Origin: Atrina japonica
Lineage: Eukaryota; Mollusca; Bivalvia; Pterioida; Pinnidae
Assembly (NCBI GenBank): GCA_030159075.1
Contig: BROG01000153.1
Span: 919,501 to 983,500 of the forward strand
Direction of reading: 5' to 3'
Length of the DNA stretch: 64,000 nt
Part shown: positions 27,201 to 36,147 of the stretch, one piece after another
Position numbering within the stretch: the first letter of the stretch is position 1
Layout: each line of letters begins with the position of its first letter
Notes under the pieces: model-generated
The model's database searches: none
What the model was told of the DNA's origin: nothing
What the model saw: the letters and a program-made list of their open reading frames with translations, nothing else
Translations under genes and position numbers: made by a program

Positions 27201-30200
27201 TCCCAGCTCAATATATAAAATCATGTACCCAGGGTACATAAATCCCAGCTTATTCTATAAAATCATGTACCCAGGGTACATTAGTCACCTAATTCCCAGC
27301 TCAATCTATAAAATCATGTACCCAGGGTACGTAAGTCCCAGCTCAGTCTATAAAATCATGTACCCAGGTTACACAAGTCCCAGCTAAATCTATAAAATCA
27401 TGTATCCAGGGTTTCATAAGTCCCCTTATTCCCAGTTCAATCTATAAAATCAGGTACTTTTTCTCATAAAGTTTTTCAGTTACAGTATGGCAGCCTGTGT
27501 TATATTTGCCCTCTTTATGACAAAAAAACATGTTCACACCAGCTTAAATTTGCCCTAAATTCCCATATTATCATTGGATGGCATGAATGTCCATGCTTTA
27601 ATTACTTAACTTGAAATTTTTGCTTTCATTTTAAAGTCACTCTTCTAGTCTAAGGGCAAAAATGGCTAAAATGAAACGGAAATGAAAGTTTTCAGGTATC
27701 AAAACATATAATAACAGTTGTCTGGTGTGCAACAAAATAACAGCATTTAGTAAATGCACATATAGAAATACAAAGAGATTTTGAATAGAAGCAAAAGACA
27801 TACATGTGGCGTTCTTAGGTATACGAGGTGGAGCACCCATTTCACCGAGTCCATACTGTGATTTAATGATAATTCGTGACAATTCCCCTTTCTTCATGGT
27901 TCCTACTGCCATATCCAATCCTGGTAGAAGTTGCCCTGAAAATCAAAACACACAAAATGCACTTCATAAATTCATGCAATTCCTCAAAATTAATACTCAT
28001 TCTTATCAATAACAAACTTGCTGCAGTAACTGTTTCACCTTAACTCACTTTGCCACAGTTTTTTTTTTTTTGGAGGAGAGAATCCAGTTACAATGTACCA
28101 GAAGAAACCACCTGCCTTCCACAAGTAAACTGGCAAACTTTCTCACAAAATCAGCTAAGTTTTCAGCTGGGCTTGAATCTGCATGAATTGTCAATTAAAA
28201 CCTTTCAGTTATGGGGAGAGTCGGTTTTATACGACAGTGGATATAGCATGGTTACAACTTACCCCAGAAAAGGTAAGCAGCATTCCACAAGTTAACTGAC
28301 AAACTTCCTTGAAACATAAGCTAAGGTTTCAGTTGGGGGGGGGGGGCCCAATCTGACACTGACCACTCAGTCATAGAGGCACATTTTGGCCACATAACAT
28401 GTATCCAATAAGAACCATATCAATACCGATTACCGTAATTGACCCATTAAGAGCCCAGGGCACGAAGTCACCAAATTTACTCAATACTCAAGCTCAACTT
28501 TTATTTCATTATTTTGACTATATAATTGGTGTAAATCTTTTGGGTATGAGTGATTAGGAAACAGATCAATATTTTCCATAATTCCTTTATAATTTTTTAC
28601 GACACACTTACGATTTTCCTGTCAAAAATGAATAGATATTTGAGTATGGTACTCAAAATTTGAGTACAAACTCAAATATTTTTTAATATTTCTGAAGTTT
28701 CCTTCAAATGAGTAGTAATTTTGACCATTATTTACAATTGTATGGGAGGCTACAGATAACTTGTTAATTATGGTTTTCAGGTCCACATCTCCTTGTCAAC
28801 CAGCTAGAAAAGATTCTCGATCGTATGTAAAAAGGGGAAGGGGCGATTATAGGGACATGGGGGCTTAATGGGTCGAATACGGTAACAGGCAATTGACATT
28901 ATTATCTCCAACAATGTCTTAGGTGAGATGAAATAATACAAATTAATAATTTTTTTTACCTGAACCTAATTTTGACTTTTGAGGAAAATTACGCAATCTG
29001 GTCGAGTCATATGGTTCATCTGCATATTCCAAGAATGCATTGTAATGGACTGAAAAGTATAAAGGTAAAGTTAAATAAGCGAAAAAGTTAGAAACTTTTA
29101 TAACTTACTCTCTTTGTCCCTATTTTTCTATCATACATCAGTGCTATTTAGGCTACATAATCAAGAATTATGTTTGCTAACAATACAATGTTGATGATAT
29201 ATATATATATAGATACAGTAAAACTTTGATGAGTTGAACTTCAAGGGACCAATTAGAAAAGTTCAAAACATCGGGACTTCGACTCATGAATGATAACTGA
29301 AAGTCATACGTTTTATAAAATAAAACCGACTGCTTCAGAACCATATAAGACATATATATATATACGGTCATGATATTCAATAGATAGTGTCAGAATGAAC
29401 TTAAGTTTTGTGAAATTAAAACATTGAGTGTTTGTGAGAGGGAGACAAACTGTCATGGGGTGCTTTCATACACATGGAAATTTTGATGTTTTATATAAAT
29501 GGACCCAAAAATTTATTTGAAACATCCAGAAATTCGACTTCATACAAGTTCGAATTATAAATTGTTTATCAATAGCATTCAATAACAAAATTATTCCGGA
29601 CTTTGTCAATAGTTCGAAACATCGAGAAATTTGACTCATTGAAGTTCCACTCAACGAAGTTCTACTGTATATTGTATAATAATAGAAAAGAATTGCACAT
29701 ACAGTGGAACCAGTCACGAGAGACCGTTGCGAGATCACATGTGAATACCTATCAGTCAAAGAACTGTAAATAAAATCTCTTTTACAGGACCACCTGTCTT
29801 GAAAGAAGGCTTGTCTTGGGAGCCTACATTTCAGTGGCAGAAAGGGCACGAAATTAGTTGTTTATCCTATGTAACTTTGAACTTACAGGAAATGAACCCC
29901 TAATGACTGACTTTGAACATGTTGAACTGTGTGTAACTTTACCAATTAGGCCATACCTATTTGATTTGTAGTTCTTTGGAATTTCGTTTTCAGATTATGG
30001 ACCGAACGATCGAAATTTTTTTTTAATATTATTATTTCAAATTTCATTGAAATTGCACCGAAGCAATAAAGATGGGGACCGAACAAAAATTTTTTTGTAT
30101 CATTTTCGTAATTTTGATTTTACTAATGCCAAATTTCATGTAGATTATTTAATTATGAAATCTATTAACATTTTATTTTGGTTTATCCAATACATTATTG

Positions 30201-33200
30201 TGATTTACACATGTAAATACTAAATTGATCATCAAGTTTCTGGTTTGTAAATCACGAAAAACGTTTTGAAAGAAAGTGAAAGGGTAATAATCTTCCTGTT
30301 AGATTTTCAATAGGGTAAGTGTACTGAGAAATTGTTTCCACATGTATTCTGCCTACGGTCTTCAACAAAATAAATAAAGTAAAGTTATATTTGTATCAAT
30401 TCAAAAAGTATTTATATGTTTAACTTCTGCACACAAATTTCATTGCACAATTTTTATAAGCTCATTAATGCCAAGATCAACAGAAATATTAGAATATTAA
30501 AACAGTTAATATTTTTGTTTGAAATGTATACTTTAATTGTAGTAATATGTCTTTATGTAAATGGGCTGACATCAGGGCCCTAACTCTGACAACCCAATAA
30601 TGTGAATATTTTGGGCAATAAATAGCTTTTATCTTACAAAAAATTTGATTCCTGTTAAAACCACAAAATAGGGACTTATTTCAGAATTGTAATTCAAAAG
30701 TAGAAGATACTAAAAGAGAAATCATGGACCATTTTCTGAAGTTGTAAAACACAAGTAAAATGATATTTATTGATTGTGAAATGGAATATGGTCAAGACTG
30801 ACTCTGTGACAATGACAAATTTTGTCATTGATTGACTACAAAAAAGTTATGCGAAGTACAAAATTTAGAGAATATTTTGTAAAAATTTATGTTGGCTATA
30901 AACTGTTAACTAAATCTATCCAATCTCGAAACCATTGGAAAAAACTCATCTGATATAGGTGAAATTGCCACAAAGAATATTCTTCAATGATGCACAATTT
31001 CTGTATTGCATTTCACTAATAGTACAGCTAAAGATAGTCATGTACATGAAACGAAAAGACAGTATGTCAGTAATAGAAAATCATATAAATACACATTAGG
31101 ATTTATATATTGTGGAAACTTGTGATTTTTTTTTTAGAAAAAAATGTCTTTATTTGTTTATGTTAGGCAGGCTTATGTCTTCAAGATGTATGTTAGATAT
31201 TAATAATTTCTGTGGAAATGCAGGGTAAAATCGTAATTTCTTTGGAAACTCTGGTTAAAATCGGGAGAATTTTATATGCCCCAGCTGGGGCATATAAAAT
31301 TCTCTGATTTACTCAACGTTTCCACTGAAATTAGGCAAAATCAAAGAATTTTATAAAATTCTCTGATTTTTCATAATTATGTATTCATACTTCATATCTA
31401 AAATCAAGCAGTTGGCGAAACTGTAGGCCAAATTTCTTCCTTGATTTTAAGTGTTTTTTCCTTTGATAAAATTAAAAAATGATTAAAATCGGTACAGGAA
31501 GTCTTCCTTACGAAACGGATGACCAGCACTAATAAACAACTGAACAATGAAATGAATCTATGCAGTTTAATCAGATTAAATATTGTGATCCATGATCTTG
31601 ATCAAGAGATAAGCTTAAAGATTCTATAAATATAATTTCTATTAAGTTTTGTATGCTTACGGCTCATGGTGGTTTGATTATTTTGATGCTTCCCTGCATG
31701 GAAACTATGTAAACAGTCATCATAAAAAACAGAGGACAAGAAAGGAAACACATGGCTAAAGATTAAAATCATAAAAGAAAACAGAAATACCAAACCAGAA
31801 TCTTGAAAAAAAAAAATTTGAGTGCGCATTTCCAAAACAGATGTGGTAAAAAAAAATATATTATTATTTCATTTTCTGAAAATTAGGACCAGGATTTCCA
31901 ACAAACTACTAATAAAATTGGTGTGGCCTTATTGTAGTCTATATATGAATGGAAACAAGAAGAAATGATGTCTGAAAATGTGACAATAAATAAATTACTT
32001 CGAACTATTGCCCCCTCTGGGACCACATTTCCAGACCCTTGCTGTAAAATTTTCTTCCACACTCCTCCATCTTTGCTTGGGGTAATATCTTCCATTCTTT
32101 TTATCATTCTTTCAAATGGGGAGCTTTCATCATCTTCGTCATAATCCTCATCTTCGCTGTCATAATCCGGCATGATAGAATTCTTCAAGACATCCTCTGG
32201 CTTGAAGTATGCTTGCTCTGGTTCTAAAAAATATAAAGCATTGGAGCTGTAACAAATACCAAAAGTTAATGCAGTCCAACACCAACTCATCAACCCCTGA
32301 AAAACAATGGACTCTTCTGTAAATCAATGATTTAGACCAGTCCAAATGTGTCTTTAGGGGTGAATGAGTTAAAATTGATAGTCTAACACAGATTCAAATT
32401 GATATTATAATACTGATTATCTGAATGCAAACATTGATTTTTTGCTGATGTGAACTAATGCTATGACCCCCGATTACCATTATTTTGCCCTATGGTTTCA
32501 GATACATTTCGTAAATTCATTGATAAAAGTTTCACAAAATTTCAGATTATCATCTCTAGCCATGATCATGACTAAACCACCTATTTTTCACATATGCAAC
32601 TGGAGCATGGTGCCAAAAATATGTCCCCAATAAATAAAACATGGACATTTTATTCAGGGACATATTTTTGGCACTGTGCTGTAGTGTTGATTAAGATGAT
32701 ATATAGTAATATACAGAACAAACATGGTGTTTATTCTGTCAAACATTGTGAAAATGATGACAAAAAACACCATCGTTCACCGTGATTCTCTTTCTAACTA
32801 TAGTGTAATCATACCAAAAATTTCACTCTACACTAACTATAGTGTAATCATACCCAAAATTTCACTCTACACTAACCATAGTGTAATCATACGCAAAATT
32901 TCACTCTACACTAACTATAGTGTAATCATACCCAAAATTTCACTCTACACTAACCATAGTGTAATCATACGCAAAATTTCACTCTACACTAACTATAGTG
33001 TAATCATACATAAAATTTCACTCTACACTATGGCAACATATTTCTTTGACATCAAGAAACTCTGTGTGACACAGTCAGCTGAAGTGTTTTGTAGAAAACT
33101 TCTCCATGGGGTGCCTACATTAACTATCACTACATCCTCGCACCCTACAGGTAATAAACAAGCTATAAATTCCCATGTCTTGTTAGACAGAGAATATTAC

Positions 33201-33556
33201 AGTCACTTTGGTAATGTCATGTTGTACCCATGCATATAAATAAACTCTGCCTTTCACTAATTGTTGTTAATAGTATTACTACTAAAATTATGACATGGAA
33301 AACTGAAAGTTACAACCTCTTTTCCGAGAGCTTTGAAATTGATTTGTTCATCCCAAGCAGACCAAGTACACTTGATGTGTCGATCATTGTTGGCTGCATG
33401 CTAAACTTTTACCTTGATAATGCAGTAACTATTTATCCGCCTTGAAAAAGTACTTGTCAGAATAACTTCAGTAACATTCGATTTCCGACAGAAATTACAC
33501 GGTTATGCTGTTAGTCTGTATTTCATAGATGTCACAGTAGTGCAGGAAGACGTAAA

Positions 33557-33593
<37 letters not shown>

Positions 33594-36069
33594 TTTGTAT
33601 GTTCACAGGAGTATGACCAGCAACATTGGCTTATACCAAGATGTACGGATAGACTTGTTACTTTTGCAATATCTCCCACTCAGTTAGGATTATTCATATT
33701 TGACTTTATCAGAGTATCATGATTGAAAGTGACAATGAATCCTTACCTTCTTGATCTATCTCTGATGTCTCAAACTCGATTCCTTTTTCTTTCAGGTCAT
33801 TTAAACTTATGGGGTTAACCAGCTCCACCATGGGATCTTCATTCTGAATTGCATATATTTCAATTTGTATACAATGAAATTTAGGGCATCATTAATTCAT
33901 TTAACCCTAAAGACACATTTGGACTGGTCTAAGTCTGATTTACAGAAGAGTCCATTGTTTTTTAGGGGTTGAGGAGTTAAATTTTTTTTTGTTTGATGTG
34001 TGCCAACCAGTACTTTTAGAAGTGGATCAGTCGGTACACATGTACTGTAGGCAATTATTATTTTTTTTTAATTTTGATATGTACAATGTAAAATAGACAT
34101 ATGTTCAGAATTTTTATAAGAAACAAAAAATTAGGTGGACAAAACTGCCTAAAAAATTTTGCAGTCTGGCATGGGCTTTTACATGTAGGTGGTTAAGTAG
34201 GTCAAATCAAACTTTTTATTTTTTCAATTTTTGGCCTTGTTATACATGTACAACTTGTTCAAAAGTGCACTTTCACAGAAAACTTCTTTCTTAGTTTCTC
34301 TCTCTCTTAAAAAAAAAAAAATTACATTTTTGTTTTTTAAAAACTGCATTATACTTTTTCTGCCAATTTTTGAAAATGCATTGGTGGTATTTTTTATGAC
34401 TTTTCTTGACTGTAATGAAAATTTCACCAATGGAATTTTCCAAAACTGGGAATTTTTTCATCCAAATGGGAAAAAAACAAGTATTTTGCACTGGGAAAGG
34501 ATGAATATTTGCCCTTTGGAAACTAGAAAAAGACCTGGCATCCCAAATTCAGATACAGTTTTATTTTATTTTTTCCTATCAATTATTTTTTTCCTATCAA
34601 AAATCTGAAATTTTGTCCATTTTACACAGCCCTTTCAACAAAAATCCAAAAGCCGGTTGATTCTGTTGGATTTTTTCATGAAAAGAATGTAAGTCATCAG
34701 ATACCTTATTTTTTATTTAGCAAAGCGAGGGTATCAAATTTTCAGACAGGACAACATGTACTTGTAGCCATATTATGATGGGTTAGCTGGAATTTACATC
34801 TTAAAGAGTAACAGCAATGAAAATATTTTTCAAAGTAATAATATAATAAACTACTGGTCATAAAAATGTGTATTCAAAAAAACCCATCTTGATAGTGTTT
34901 TTCACACTTTCTTTCAAAGATACCCTCTACCTGTTGAATTGTGAAAAATAGCGACAATAATGCTGGAATTGGGAATTTATCATTTTTTTAAGTATGTTGA
35001 TAGTTACCTTGCATCTACAAGATAAGACAAATGCAATCAGTCACTCCTAAACATCAGTAATCTTTGTTAACTGAACCCCCTTGAACCTTTAGGCTGGAAC
35101 CTTTTTGTGTAATATTTTGCGTTATGCGACATTTCTTACATTATCAGTTAGACTCTTAACCTTGCAGGGCTCTATAATAAGGATTTTTTTTTTCATTTGT
35201 CCAATTGGACAAGTAATTTCCAACTGTAACTTGTCGAATTCATAAATCTACTTGTCCTTATTATTTTTAAAGCAAATTAATTTATTTTCTCAATTTTTTG
35301 TTTTTTATCAAACATTGAAAATTTGAATAATAATAAATCAAGCAGACTAAAAAAGAGGATGTTTATCAGACAATGAAAAATAAAAACAGTGAAAACAAAA
35401 AAACAGTTTCTCCCCTTACCCTCCCCACAAAAAAAAGGAAAAAAGATAGAAAACAGAATCAATATTCACCTTTGATTAATAATATCAGCCTGCTCTCAAT
35501 TTAAACTTGCCTTTCTGTTTCATTTTTTTAATTGTTTATTTGCCACTTATTTTTCAGAATTATTTTGTTTATTTTTTTTTTTCCATCAGGCGTAAACCAT
35601 TTATCAAACACATGTCAAAGCTATAATCGTTTTGGTGTCACTGCAGCTTCAAAAGCTATTAATTTCTCATAGGTGACAAGCGTTTTAATAATCATATTTC
35701 ACAAGACCTCACGAGTGTTTCTTCATTAAATTTTACTGTATTATGATTTCATCAAAAGACAAAGTCTGTCTATGTATATGCAGTGAGAGATAAATCTATC
35801 ACGATGTTTGTTAATGTTGAGCCTTGCCACGTGATAGCAAGTATGCAAGCATTTAAGTAAGCCATTAGATTACGAATAAAAATAGTAAGTTTCCCATAAC
35901 TGTCTTTGTAAAATCATCTGTTTTGGAATCATTCTGCTGGGTATGTTTTTGACCATTTGTAAGCGTCTGAGATTCAGACATCGAAATGTAAAGTCTTGAA
36001 CCTTTTGGGGCGGATTTTTATGGATGTAATGACGTCAGTCAGGGGTGATTATTTTGCTTTGACCATTTG

Positions 36070-36147
<78 letters not shown>

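Noticed and set aside
32724..33239. 171-residue open frame with NYSVIIPKISLYT repeats
   Set aside because: A 39-bp intronic tandem repeat keeps the frame open on the strand opposite to FKBP6; the flanking sequence shows no coding features.
34231..34608. 125-residue open frame
   Set aside because: It overlaps a dispersed repeat (AACTGGGAATTTTTTCATC type) and low-complexity T/A runs; no family match.
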